A stretch of 64,000 nt of DNA, from positions 23,726,322 through 23,790,321 of the forward strand of contig NC_134017.1 in NCBI RefSeq assembly GCF_040712315.1, in the 5' to 3' direction. Position 1 is the stretch's first letter; each line of letters begins with the position of its first letter. This DNA comes from Castanea sativa (lineage: Eukaryota > Streptophyta > Magnoliopsida > Fagales > Fagaceae). A program made the position numbers and the translations under genes. The notes beneath the pieces are model-generated. The model was not told the origin of the DNA and did no database searches. It was given only the letters and a program-made list of their open reading frames with translations. Positions 1 to 11,329 of the stretch are shown piece after piece.

Positions 1-23
1 TATATATATATATATATATATAT
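1..23. repeat. (TA)n microsatellite
   Basis: Uninterrupted TA dinucleotides open the window. The tract may continue to the left of the window. Confidence 0.95.
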
Positions 24-1423
24 AAAAGAAAGGAAAGAAACAATGGTAATTTATGAATAGCATACTTACATGGTTATGAACTCTTATTGTAGAAAAGAAT
101 ATTCCACTATCTAACGGTGGTTATAGGCTGGTGGAGATAGCCCTCTGTTCTGTCTCTCCACGCTTTATAATACCCATACCCTAATAACAACTCAGGTGGT
201 AGTAGTTGTACTTCTAGAGTGCTTCCTTGACTTCAACCAAAAAAAAAAAAAGAAGAGAGGGGAAAAAGGGTAAGGAATCAAAATTCCAAAATTGACAGCA
301 AACATAATTATGGACAATAGGAAAAGAAATTAGTCATAGATTAATTAAAAATTACCGATAGAGAATTTTCTGATATTGAGGTTGGGTCGGAGATGACAGA
401 CAGTCATGCCCTTGTAGGGTATTATTGTGTTGGGTCTGCATATGAGAGAGTGACAGTGGGAAGAAAGGCGGATGAGAGAGGGGATAGGTTATGCGCAGCA
501 TATGAATAAATGCAAATCGTGAAAGGTTGGTTTTAAAATTAAAATGTAAAAAAAAAAAAAAACACTATATCATAAAAATGGAAAATACTACTACACAATT
601 TTTTGTGTGAGATGAACTAATAACCAATGCTCTAATCAAAATATAATCAAAACTACATATAAATAACTGAACATTCATACCAGATTTTTGAAAATATTTG
701 GCTACATATTTGTTTGAATCTTTGAGAGAGATTAAAAACATTATCTTTAAAGAAGTTTTTTATAAGCCAAACATTTAAAAGGATCAATTGAGCCACAAAT
801 ATCAAATAAAAGGGAACAATGAGAGTTATAGATATAAAAAATTGAGTGATCAATAAACTGTGAATTTGTCAAAAAATCTTCACATAAAATAAAAAGGAAT
901 AAGTTACTTTCCCACCAACAATGAAAACCCAACAGGAACTCAATATGCCACAGAAAGAAGAAGAATAATTTTTATAGCTATCAATGATGAAACAGAATAA
1001 TAATAGAGCAAAACCACAATAGCATTAAAACATTTTGTATTGCTTGCCTAATACATTAGGAATAATAACTTTACAAGTATATGGTCTGTCTCTCTGTGCC
1101 TTACGGACTCTATCTGGGTGTATGATGGTCAGGTAGAAAGACTTGAAATAAGATTGAAAAAGGAAAATAAATATTAGAAATGAAAATGTCCAATGATTTC
1201 AATCCTATACTTATTTAATCTCAATGGTTTCATAAAGATTAGAAACAGAAGCACCCAAACTAAAATCAATATTTTTAGTAATTTTTGTACTCTAAAAAAT
1301 AGAACAAAAGCAAATATCTAAAATTGAGATAACAAATGTTTTTATAGAGAACCAAAAAACTTGAAACAAAAACGAATAAAATGTAAACATATCAACAAAA
1401 AACTCAATCAAAAGTAACGTTTC
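24..1423. other. AT-rich intergenic stretch, no gene seen
   Basis: No ORF with recognisable protein similarity on either strand. There are short poly-A runs near 240 and 549. The small reverse-strand ORFs at 653-932 are AT-rich hydrophobic chance frames. This is the left flank of the element 1 insertion. Confidence 0.6.
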
Positions 1424-1428
1424 ATACC

Positions 1429-1724
1429 TGTACATTTTTAGATCCTTGTAAACTAGATTGTTTGATCTAATTAATTAACCAAGTGAACACTTAGGTTTAT
1501 TATTTAGATCTAGGTTAAAACAATAACAATCATATCATGTGAAGCAGCGGAAAATATAAAGAACATAAAGATCTGATGACCTAGGAAAACCAAACTAGTA
1601 AAAAACCTAGGAAAGATTTAACCTAGCTATCCTCAAGGTAAAAAGCAAATCCACTATGAGAATTGAAGTTTGTACAATAGAACTTAGACCACTAACATTC
1701 TATTGCTACCTCGAGTAGAAAACT
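1429..1724 (-). repeat. Element 1 3' LTR, truncated
   Basis: Matches the first ~296 bp (plus-strand order) of the right LTR and then stops matching within GTAGAAAACT at about 1724, where gag sequence begins. This is the deletion junction. Confidence 0.85.
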
Positions 1725-2503
1725 GACCATCAACAAGCTTAAATTTTTCAAAAGAATATGAAACAATTTGTATGGACTTATGGCAAGAGAAATATCATCA
1801 CATATCCTAGACTGAAACACAGAATGCTTAAATTTCAATTTATGACAGTTAGGACGAATGTGACTGGAGACACTACAAAAGTGACAAACATGAACAAATT
1901 TAGGAACATCAGTATTCGTAACAACAAATCTAGTCTCAGATTTTTGTTTTTGCCTCAAAAAAGAACAATTTGGTCTAATATGACCAACAACACTACAAAG
2001 GTGACAAGTAGGCACAAAAACAAATTTATTTTGCTCTCTAACAGTAGGTTTAGAAACTTCAGCGTCCACATCAGAACTTTCACCTTTGTCTAACCTAGCA
2101 AAATAACCGTTTTATTTATTAATCCTCTTGAAGAGGGATATAAACTTTCTCAGTTTTAGGCTTAAGAGAAATAAAAATACTTCTGTTATCAACAGTAGGC
2201 TTGGTACTAGTCAAATTTTCAATTTTAGCTTTAGATTCAACTAACTCTTATTCCAAGCTTTTCATCTTCTCATCTTGAGAGGAAATTTGATTTCTCAAAA
2301 ATTCATTCTTTTTATTTAATCTAACAACCAAATCCTCTTTTTCAAGATTAGCCAATTTTAACACTTCCCTTAGCAATTTTCATAGATTTCAATAATTCCT
2401 TAAGAAGAGTTTCACAGGCATCAATAAGATCAATAGAAAAAACAGTGTACTTTTTATTCAAATCATCACAATCAAAAACAGTAAGACACTTAAAATTATC
2501 CAT
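1725..2503 (-). pseudogene. gag: Element 1 gag remnant with two zinc knuckles
   Basis: A capsid/nucleocapsid remnant. Reading from ATG at 2503, a short start (MDNFKCL...) leads into a lysine/glutamate-rich, coiled-coil-like stretch with stops and frame changes. It ends in two close CX2CX4HX4C zinc knuckles (CHLCSVVGHIRPNC and CHFCSVSSHIRPNC, about 1920-2035). Such knuckles bind genomic RNA in copia Gag. The open frame 1692-2069 runs through the deletion junction into LTR sequence, so its last residues are LTR-derived. No protease or later pol domain follows. Confidence 0.8.
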
Positions 2504-2565
2504 AATAACAGGGATCAAAGATCAACTCTTAGATCAAAAGATCTAAAACACATGACCTAACCTGC

Positions 2566-2577
2566 TTTGATACCACT
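2566..2577 (-). other. Element 1 primer-binding site (tRNA-Met type)
   Basis: The reverse complement reads TGGTATCAAAGC, one base from the plant copia consensus TGGTATCAGAGC, and lies 2 bp from the 5' LTR. Confidence 0.85.
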
Positions 2578-2579
2578 TG

Positions 2580-3501
2580 TACATTTTTAAACTCCTATAA
2601 ACTAGATTGTTTAACCTAATTAATTAACCAAGTGAATACTTAGGTTTATTATTTAGATCTAGATTAAAACAATAACAATCATATCATGTAAAGTAGTGAA
2701 AAATATAAGGAATACAAAGATCTGATGACCTAGGAAAACCAAACTAGTAACAAACTTGGGGAGGATTTAACCTAGCTATTATCAAGGTAAAAAGCAAATC
2801 CATTATGAAAGAATTGAAGTTTGTACAATAGAACTTAGACCACTAACATTTTATTGCTACCTTGAGTAGAAAACTTACTACCACGACCCCATGATAGCTC
2901 CGAGTCCACAGACTACTTCTTTCTTTGATTTGCAGCAACCACAATTTCTCCTACTTGTGAATCTTGATCTTCTTGAATGTTCTTTATGCAGCAATTGAAA
3001 TGATCACCAAGTTCTTGACATAAATCTTAATCTTGATAACCCTAAGTGTGTATAAAGGTAAACACCTCTAGATCTCATAGGAGATTCAACACACAACACA
3101 AACAAAAAGACTCTAGAGAGCTTTTGGGTACAAAACCCTAAATTTACAAAAGAGACACACTCTTCTCTCTCTTAAAATTATTTTTAAAAACGTGTTTAGG
3201 GTTTCTTTTATATGCTAGGAAAAGTAGATTTGAAACCCTAATCCTTAATGGGCTTGAACTACTATTTGGGCTTAATTCAAATTTTGCATATACAATTCTT
3301 GATCGATCGAGCCTTACTTTCGATCGATCAAGCTTTGCAATTTTCTACAGTAAGTTTCTACATTTAGCTCGATGCAAACTATAATAAATAAACTTTGAGC
3401 AAGCGTAAACCTAGACTCTTTTTTTTTTTTATCATGGTTTGCCAACACATTATAAATTGAAGTTCTAATACATTCAGTTCCTAAAATATTAGAACCTAAC
3501 A
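2580..3501 (-). repeat. Element 1 5' LTR
   Basis: About 922 bp, beginning TGTACATTTT and ending CCTAACA on the plus strand. Its left part is nearly identical to 1429-1724, which defines the LTR pair. The primer site lies directly beside its left edge. Confidence 0.88.
3206..3332 (-). promoter_or_regulatory. Element 1 U3: 13-bp hairpin plus TATA box
   Basis: A perfect inverted repeat has arms CTTGATCGATCGA (3298-3310) and TCGATCGATCAAG (3320-3332) around a 9-nt spacer. About 85 bp downstream in the transcription direction is a TATA box (3206-3213; reverse strand TATAAAAG). The pairing is visible directly; promoter use is inferred. Confidence 0.7.
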
Positions 3502-3506
3502 ATACC

Positions 3507-4436
3507 CAAATGCCAAAATCTAAAAAATGGGAAAACAAATTGTACCGGTTCTGATTTCGAGGATCTAGGTGGCAGATATATGGCCTACAAACTCTGCTTG
3601 GTTCCTCTATCTTTGTATCCCTTAATCAAAACCAAATTTGACACAAAATACCAATCTAAATCATAATTAACACCCAGTTGATTCTCCAAAGAAAAACCGA
3701 AAACCCTAAATTCTTAAATTTAAAACATAACTTTACCAATTGCGATTCCGATAATCGGCTAGTGAGTGGAGGCTTACGGTGATGATAGAAGATCTGGGTG
3801 GCGCCCTTACGGTGATGGCAGAAGATCACTCTATCTCTGTCTCTCTTTTCTCTCGATCTCTCTTTCTCCTTTCTTCGTGTAGCAATCTTTTTTTTTTTAA
3901 AAAGCGGTTAGTTTGCTTTTATACCAAGAGGGCCCCCAAATAGTATTTTAATGTAGTGAAACATTATAATTTATCGCTTTTAAATGGTGTTGTAGCGTTA
4001 AAAAAGAATGTAATTTATTGCTTTTTAACTTAAACATGGCTGAATTTTAGATGGGCATTTTTTCTATTTGGCAATACCTCCTTAGTTGCAGGGAAAGGCT
4101 TCTACTATGATATATAGTATATGATATTGATAGGATGAGGCATTTTGTTTTGTTTTTTGTTTTTTTTAACAATATGCAACATTTGCTTTTTGTTAAATTT
4201 TTTTACAATTGTTTATTTATTTTGTTACTATGATCGATTGATGTATTAGTTTTTTTAATACTATCTTTTAATCTTGCCTCCCCTAAACTAAAATCCTGAC
4301 TCCGCCACTGTTAGTGGTGAGTCCATATTAGAATCAATAAAAATTGGTCACATCAACGATTTGTAAAAATGTTATAAAATAATTAAAGCATTACACTTAT
4401 GACTTTAGTTATCAATAAAGTAAATTACTGATAATG
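3507..4436. other. Intergenic stretch, no gene seen
   Basis: Flanking DNA between element 1 and the transporter relic. The phrase 'cttacggtgatg.tagaagatc' occurs twice close together near 3773-3830. Near 4298 is a 'gactccgccactg' phrase that I associate with plant repeats, without further support. No ORF is recognisable. Confidence 0.5.
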
Positions 4437-4853
4437 GCTCCTGTTTCACCTTCTGTTTCTCCCTTACTGTGATTTCTCCAATATGGAGATCATGTTGGCT
4501 AATATAGGCAGCAGCAGTTCTCTGTGGTACAAACTCGTTCATGTCATGGCCAATATAAGTCACTCTGCAGAAAACTGGAGGAAAGTATTCATTTCCAAAT
4601 CAAAGACGAGACAACAGAGCTTCAATTAAGATAAAGGAGGAAATTCAAATAAGACTTCAAGCTGTAACAAGCACTAATTCACCTTTAGGTCAGGCCCAAG
4701 CTTTCCAGCCAAAGCCAACAACAATGTGGTCTACCCAGAACTTGGAGGACCCAATAGCAATGTCATTTTGCAAAACATATGTGAACTAAAAATGAGAACT
4801 GTTTGCCAGGCTTTCCCGCCAATGCCAACAACACTGTGGTCTTCCTAGAATTC
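4437..4853 (-). pseudogene. ABCG/PDR-type ABC transporter exon fragments, broken
   Basis: Full PDR transporters are plasma-membrane ATP pumps of about 1,400 residues. Reverse-strand translation of 4678-4752 gives GPPSSG-stop-TTLLLALAGKLGPDL, the Walker A loop of a plant PDR/ABCG transporter with the catalytic lysine codon replaced by TAG (4731-4733). Downstream, 4437-4564 encodes [20 protein letters not shown], the typical PDR segment after Walker A, preceded by an acceptor-like TTTCTGCAG (~4565). A second Walker-A-like piece (SRKTTVLLALAGK) lies upstream at 4806-4853, so part of this exon is duplicated. Only this patch of the first nucleotide-binding domain is here. Confidence 0.85.
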
Positions 4854-6280
4854 AGTTGATGAATATTACCAAGTGTGCCAAGATCTATCTACATTTATTT
4901 TCTTAGATTTTTGTATGTTTTCTTTTTTTTGGGGGGGGGGGAACGCTAATATGATCTCCTTGTGTTGGAATTTCTTTTTCTTTCTTCAAGACTATTTTTG
5001 GTTTTATTGTTTTGGGATGTGGTCCTTGTGGATCTGGTTTAATTTGTTGTGTTGGGAATCCTCAGATTGCATTCTATGTTTGTTTTAAATTTTCATGGAT
5101 TCTTGTTCGGAATACAGCTGAGTCCCAACCAAACACCTGAAATTAGGGGGCATTCATAAACTTCATAATATATAGGTACGATAGTCTAAGGCTCTGTCAA
5201 GTGATGTATTTCTTAAAAAACTTCTTCACTATTTACTCACATGCATGATGCAAGGGAAAGTTATACATAAACTTATTAGATATATCCACTTTATAATTAA
5301 AATCATTTCTCTAATATAAAACATGAAAAAAAAAAAATCTTTCTCTAGAATTAAGGTAGAGAAAATATTTATTCCTAAGTAACATTTACTTACAAAATGT
5401 AGTGTATTATCAAAGTACATTAGAAATTGATAATTATTCTCCAAAACAAACTTCCTTCAAATTCAAACACTCTCTATATATCCAAAAACACATTAGCTAT
5501 CTAAAGAATTATATATATATATATATATATAAAGAAACAAACAGATTTAGGATCTAAAACCCAATATAAAGATGATTCAAAATCTAAAATTTCTTTCCTT
5601 AATATCCAAAACAGAGGAAAAGTATCTAAAACATTGATAACAAATCAAAATTAAAATGAGAATTAAGCCATAAGAAATGGAATTTGTAATAATTAATTAC
5701 TTAAATAATTGATAGACACATTCAAATACATGATCTAGTCATGTCTGTTCTGATATAAATTCAAATGCTCAGTTCCAAATTAACTAAATATTAAACTAAA
5801 CTGGATTCAAATCTTCCTCAAAAAAAAAAAAAAAAAAAAAAAACTATATTCAAATCAAATTCATAATAGAGAGGGTTTGTGATGGGAAATTCAAAATACC
5901 AAAAGTATCAACCCAAAATAGAGTTGCAAAAAAGAATAAAAAATTCATTGCAAATATAGTGAAAACAATAGGTAAATCGGAGAGAGAGAGAGAGAGAGAG
6001 CTATAACTTTTCTTATTGTAGGAAGAACATGATATGAATGGGAGAGGTGTATAAGAAGTAATAAGAAATATATAGAAAAGAAGACAGGAAAAAGAAGAGT
6101 TAATAAAAGGAGATGAAAGTTCGAGGAAGAGTAACATTAAGATGAAGAATTATGAAGAAGGAGATTTAAGAAAGGGAGAAGAAGTGTAATATTAGTTTTT
6201 TTTTAAAGGTGTAATATTATTAGAGTTAATTACTATGCCTCTATTATTATATATTACATGGATATTTATATTTAATATTA
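4854..6280. other. AT-rich flank with simple repeats
   Basis: Contains a run of G (about 4931-4940), (TA)n near 5509-5531, a poly-A run near 5821-5843 and (GA)n at about 5979-6001. No gene is recognised. The duplicated bases CCAAC (6281-6285) mark the left edge of element A. Confidence 0.6.
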
Positions 6281-6285
6281 CCAAC

Positions 6286-7105
6286 TGTTTGTTTTTAGAC
6301 CCCTTTAAACACAATCAGATTAACCTAGTTATTTAGCCAAGTGATTAACTTAGGTAAATTATGCAGATCTAGGTTAACACATATAGATCATATCATTGTA
6401 AAGTATGAAAAATAAAGAACACAACAATATGATAATCTAGAAAAACCAAACCGGTAAAAAACCTAGGGAGGATTTAACCTAGCTATCCTTAAGGTAAAAT
6501 TGAATCCATTATGAAAGAATTGAATTTTACACAATAGGGACTTAGACCACTAACATCCTATTGCTACCTTTAGTAGGAAACTTACTATAACGACCACGTG
6601 ACAGCTCCGAGTCCACAGACTACTTCTTTCTTGAATTCCCAGCAAGCATAAGCACTCCTGCTTGTATATCTTTAAGCACTTGAATCTGCAACTAAATTGA
6701 TCACCAAGATCTTGATAACCTAAGTGTATGTAAAGGCAAACACCTATAGAACTCACAAACGATTCACACACACAGCATAAAGAGCATACCAAAAATATGG
6801 CTAGGGTTTTCCTTTTTATACCTAGGGCAAAACATAAAACCCTATACGTCAAACTGGGCTTGGGTTGAGTTGGAAAATTATGTAGAAAAACGATCTGCAC
6901 GAGCTTTGATCGATCGAGTCTAATTTTCGATCGATCGAGCTAAGCAAATTTACACAGTAAATCCTGCAGAACACTCGATTCCAACTTTACAACATAAACA
7001 TACTTTGAGCAAGTCTAAAAAAAGACTAAACGTTTTGATCATGGTTTGCCAACATTACAAATTAAAGTTCTAATACATTTAAACCTAAAGTCTTAGAACC
7101 CAACA
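6286..7105 (-). repeat. Element A 3' LTR
   Basis: 820 bp, TGTTTG...CCAACA on the plus strand, paired with 14173-14966. Indels against its partner: this copy retains ~55 bp near 6636-6690 that the partner lacks, but lacks a short stretch near 'aagatcttg'. The polypurine tract adjoins its right edge. Confidence 0.92.
6811..6936 (-). promoter_or_regulatory. Element A U3: GATCGATCGA hairpin plus TATA box
   Basis: Arms GATCGATCGA (6908-6917) and TCGATCGATC (6927-6936) face each other across a 9-nt spacer, the same geometry as in element 1. A TATA box (reverse strand TATAAAAAGG, 6811-6820) lies about 87 bp downstream. Confidence 0.72.
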
Positions 7106-7120
7106 AACTCCCCCTTTGGC
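7106..7120 (-). other. Element A polypurine tract
   Basis: The reverse strand reads CCAAAGGGGGAGTT immediately before the 3' LTR, the plus-strand priming site. It is preceded by GTCACGAATTG, a phrase that recurs near the tracts of H and E. Confidence 0.85.
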
Positions 7121-7627
7121 AATTCGTGACAAAACATAAACTTAAACAAAATGCTCAAAATTACAAACAAAACAGCCCTTTACAAAATCATAACCCAACA
7201 TAACAAATTCAACCTAACTACTATCCATTAGTTGTAAGTGTGGACAATAGTACGATTGAATCAACCTGTATATTCCTGTAACACTTAACAAACACATAAA
7301 CGCATGTGTGGAAAATACAAGTAATCAAATATAACTTCTTGATTTCACACAACACACAATAAAGACATATATCATGAATAACCTCATAAATATAAATCAA
7401 TAAACAATGTGAAACAACAAGAAATATATATAAACAAAGTATCTCTCCCTATCATGGATAACCCATACACAGTACATCATGAGCCAAAAATCTAAATACA
7501 GAATGAAGCACCTATATACAATCTAAAAACACATAGCTCCAAAACATCAAAATCTCCCCCTAACATCAAAAACTCCTCTCTACAACATATGTACTCCCCC
7601 TTTTTGTGACGAATTGCTAAAGGGCAC

Positions 7628-8716
7628 TCACTCATCATCAAAAGGAGGTGGCAGTCTAATACTCTCCAAATCCACTCGCAAAGCACGAAGCTTATCAAGA
7701 ATGTCCACCAAAAGCTGACCATGAGCGCCTGAACGGTCATGACAGTCTCCAACATACGACGAATGTTTGAATCATCCGAAGTAGAAGGTGGAGGAACATC
7801 AGTAGCAACAGCAGTCGGATCGACAAACGCCTCAGCAGAAGTATCACCTGTAGAGGAGGGAGGAGGAGGTGCGACATTAGAAGACTCAACTCTAGGACAT
7901 TTAAAGCTTGCTCTCATCTGAGCAGCCTTTTGCCTAAGAAAGGTGGCACCTATAGAAACAACTATATGGATAGGCTCATACGCGGGAAAGTTTTCTAAAC
8001 CTAAATGCAAAAGAATCCGATGAATAAAAAAGGGAAGAAAAGAGCATGAGAAATATAACTACTCCAATGAACCTCAATCAAAGAACGAATAAAAAGATGA
8101 GGAAAATCATAGAAGCATCGGTAATAAGGGCATACGAAAATGCACATCTCTTGATAGGAACGGTGTGCAAATGAGAGATAGGCTACAAGGAATGATATGC
8201 AATCCGAAAGAAAAGCTAATGAATCTCGGTCAACTCAGCAGACATAATCTGAGGATTAGAACCCCACTAGATAGAAGTACTAGTGATGTATGACATGATG
8301 TCATCAAGAGGTGGAGACTCATCATAAGGATAAATAGGATGTTGGACCAATGGCATCCCAAGAGCAACAGCCACTACTGAAGGAGTAATGATGTACTCGT
8401 CACCCCGTATTCAACTTCTCACAAGAGGATTGGAATCATAGGAGTGGACAGAGAGGTTCGAGTAGAACTCTCTAATCAAGGTAGCCGGAGGGGGATGAGA
8501 AATATCCAGCAATGGTAACTAACTCCTACGCTTAAAGTTTCTCCTAATCTTAGGATCAAGCTCATCTAAAACAACCTTTCTCTTTGCCCAGACGTTCCTA
8601 AACAAGTTCAAAGTCTCATACGTTTCCTAGTTCTTCTCACGAAGAAACCTATCACTCTCAAAGGAAGGAGTAGAAGAAGAAGAGGCTTTCCTATTGGCTC
8701 TCGTCTTCCTAGGCAT
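7628..8716 (-). pseudogene. Element A ORF3: plant-transposon-protein-like, broken
   Basis: The reverse-strand ATG at 8716 opens a basic start (MPRKTRANRK) and then a conserved-looking domain (...LIREFYSNLSV..., ...MPLVQHPIYPYDESPPLDDI...). A serine/proline-rich linker (VAPPPPSSTGD) follows, and a short helical tail ends ESIRLPPPFDDE at stop 7628-7630. It resembles the family called 'putative plant transposon protein' (PF20167/Transposase_32, recalled and unverified). In-frame stops (first at 8627-8629) and frame changes near 8070 and 7727 disable it. An acceptor-like AG (8721-8722) lies 4 nt before the ATG. The function of the family is unknown; it sits where some plant copia elements carry env-like ORFs. 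Confidence 0.72.
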
Positions 8717-8720
8717 GGTG

Positions 8721-9330
8721 CTAAGGATAGGACAAGACACACAGAAGAAACCAAAAGAAAAGAAAAAAAAAAACCAAGGGCAGACTGCAAGTTAGCACAA
8801 AACAATATAGAAAAATAACATCCTTTATGATGCATGAACAGTACAATTGAATGATGCATGATCTAATACAGTGAGAATAACTTCAATTTAACTTTAAAAA
8901 CACAAAATTGGCTTGAGCATAGAGTTAATATTGAAAACCCCAAAATTTTGAAAAACCACTTGTACAGTTTTCAAGAAATTTACCAATTTGATCATTAAAC
9001 AAGATAGATAACACATTATAATGATCAAATTAATCAATCCAACAAGCTAATTTCATCAATTTAAATCTAGTTGAACAAATTCCCCAAATCGGGTAATTTC
9101 AAGCCCTAGAAATTTCAATTTCTCAAAATACATCAAATTGATCAAATTAATGCACCAAGAATAGTTGTATATCATCCCACAACAAAAACCCATTGATCAA
9201 TTGTCAAAAAAAAATCTTAAATCATCACAAATCCCAATTTCCCTTAGGTTCGAAATTCTCCCCAAAATGCATGAAAAAATGCATGTAAACATGAAAATAA
9301 AAAGAAAAAGAAGGGGCAAAAAGGTCTTAC
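8721..9330 (-). other. Putative 5'UTR intron of ORF3 in element A
   Basis: Reverse-strand donor CCG|GTAAGA (GT at 9329-9330) and, 610 nt on, a pyrimidine tract ending CCTTAG (8721-8722) just before the ORF3 start. CATGCAT occurs near both ends. The layout matches the ORF3 upstream regions of D, B and E. Confidence 0.55.
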
Positions 9331-9482
9331 CGGTCTTAGATGACAAAAACCTTGCAAACATTTCAAGGGAAAACGACAAAAATCTTGCTTCGACTTTTAG
9401 ACCGATCTAATAGAGAGAGAAAAAGTTTTGAAATTTTGAAATAGTAATGAACACGTGAGAAAACTCAGATAGTAAAAAACTC

Positions 9483-9635
9483 TCTATACAACTTTTGATT
9501 GATCGAAAAACAAAATCGATCAATCAAAAATTCCTTCGATTGATCGAACATCAATCGAGACCGATCGAAACACACAAAATCAAACCAAAATTTTAATTGC
9601 AATTTTGATCGGTTGAGAAACAGGTTCGATCGATC
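9483..9635 (-). promoter_or_regulatory. Element A internal palindrome cluster and TATA-like site before ORF3
   Basis: Contains a perfect 14-bp inverted repeat (TTTTGATTGATCGA 9493-9506, TCGATCAATCAAAA 9516-9529, 9-nt spacer) plus further TCGAT cores up to about 9635, including CGATCGATCG. The cores match the palindromes in this element's own LTR. A TATA-like TGTATAGAG (reverse strand, 9482-9490) follows. Inferred to be the ORF3 promoter. Confidence 0.55.
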
Positions 9636-10789
9636 GAAATTCTAGAAAATCCAACTTTTTGGAAAACAAAGCACTTTTATGGAGAAACTCCTCAAAGCAT
9701 ATTGATTTATGAAAAAAATGCATGATTATGAGATGAAATGCTTTTCAAAAACACTTGCTTTGAACCCAGTTTTCAAAATATTAAGATTTTCAATCAATTC
9801 ACCTTAAATTTTCAAACTTCAAATACATTTTGCATAAAACTCAAGGAATTCTCAAACTTGGTTGGCCAAACCAAAATCACACACAATAACATGTACAAAG
9901 TTTAGCAAAGAGTAACTTGTGTAGTATGTGCAACTAGCAAAAGCTTGAGGTACATGTGAGATGATATGTGAATAGAAATCAGGCACAATTTCTACAAAAT
10001 CCATCACATACATTTAAAAGAGACTATCCCTTAAACAGTTACATCATATAACTCTCACATATTCTAGAATAAAAGCTTGCAATCAGGTAAGTTTCTTGAT
10101 TTGCCTCATAATGTACACACCAATTTTATTTGATTAGAAACTTATTGAGTATTAGCCAGGATAATGTATACACTAATTTTATTTGATTGATTTTAATTAT
10201 AGTCCAATAATGTACACACCAATTTTATCATTTAAACCGAGGCTACACCTTATGTTCTTTTTGTGCATGTGCTACACTTTCTTGAGCATAAAATCTTATG
10301 ATATGCACTAAGGTGTTCAAGATTGGCTAGTAAACAGTGGTGAGATGGTTATTTATGCCTTTCTCCTTAAGTTCAAGTCTAACAATCAAAGGCATGTAAC
10401 TTCAAGATCAAGACAAAGTGATCAAAAATCATAAACATCTTCCCACACAACATGCATTACAAAACTCAAACTAGTAAAGTGCAATAAAATAACCTCATCA
10501 AAGCTAAACAAGGTACATAAAACATGTTATGTAAAGATTAATTGGCCAACCTTGATTTCAAATCCAAGAAAAATAATGCAAAACACATTTTGCTTCCCTT
10601 TTCCTTCCTTTTTTTTGTTTTTTTTTAATTTTTAATTTTTGAAAAGAAATAACAAAAAAGACCTAGAATGAAATGCATGAATGTTATGCAATGCAAATCC
10701 TAGCAAGACAAAGAAAATAAAAACAACAAAGGAAAATGGCCACAAAGAGAAAAGCGATGAAGCACAAGGACCATGAAAGCCAAGGATGA
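9636..10789 (-). other. Element A spacer between RNase H and the ORF3 promoter
   Basis: AT-rich non-coding sequence of about 1.1 kb. No ORF is recognised; there is a T-rich run near 10610-10640. Confidence 0.6.
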
Positions 10790-11329
10790 CTAGGGACACA
10801 GAATCACACCAATTACTTGACGAAGTGTCTCAAACTTACTTCTATCAAGTGGTTTTGTGAAAATGTTAGCATTATGACGTTCAGTAGGGATATACTCAAG
10901 AGCAACAATCTTACGTTCAACAAAATTCCTAATAAAGTGATATCTGATCTCTATGTGCTTAGTCTTAGAGTGTTGAACATGATTCTCAGAGATATCGATA
11001 GCACTAGAATTATCATAATAAACAACCATGATGTCTTGTGATATCTCATAATTACTCAAAAGCTTTTTCATCCAAAAAAGCTATGAACAACAACTTCTAG
11101 CAGTACTATATTCTACTTCTGCGGTAGACAAAGATACAAAATTTTACTTCTTACTCATCCAAGCAACAAGATTGGCTCCTACATAAAAACACCCACCAGT
11201 GGTGCTTTTTCTATAATCAGCATTACTAGCCCAATCAGAATCAGAAAAACCAGCAAGAGATAGATTTGACTCTTTACTATAAAACAGTCCATAATCACAA
11301 GTTCCACCAACATATTTAATGATTCTTTT
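10790..11329 (-). pseudogene. pol: Element A RNase H domain
   Basis: Copia RNase H, which removes RNA from the RNA:DNA hybrid. It begins with the ...GFSDSDWASNADYRKST block, has an interrupted middle near 11085-11143 (a stop after the WMSKK segment), and ends with YYDNSSAI, the HSKTKHIEIRYHFIR segment and a TKPLD tail. It would be inactive because of the in-frame stops. Confidence 0.9.

Larger units (their letters stand above)
1424..3506 (-). mobile_element. Element 1: deleted Ty1/copia retrotransposon with TSD ATACC
   Basis: The element runs 1429-3501 on the minus strand and is flanked by the 5-bp duplication ATACC (1424-1428 and 3502-3506). It has a full right LTR (its 5' LTR), a primer site, a decayed gag and a truncated left LTR (its 3' LTR). 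All of pol and most of the 3' LTR were removed by an internal deletion that joins gag straight to the last ~296 bp of the LTR. Its LTR sequence is related to that of element A (6286-14966). Confidence 0.9.

Noticed and set aside
1758..2093. Plus-strand ORF opposite the element 1 gag
   Set aside because: Antisense of the zinc-knuckle region, which has clear motifs on the minus strand.
4873..5088. 71-residue hydrophobic Phe/Trp/Cys-rich ORF beside the PDR relic
   Set aside because: Starts in T- and G-runs and has no transporter similarity; probably old intron sequence.
7739..7921. 60-residue plus-strand ORF in A
   Set aside because: Reverse of the Ser/Pro-rich linker of ORF3; no support of its own.
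10817..11041. Plus-strand ORF over RNase H of element A
   Set aside because: Antisense shadow of a clear copia RNase H.
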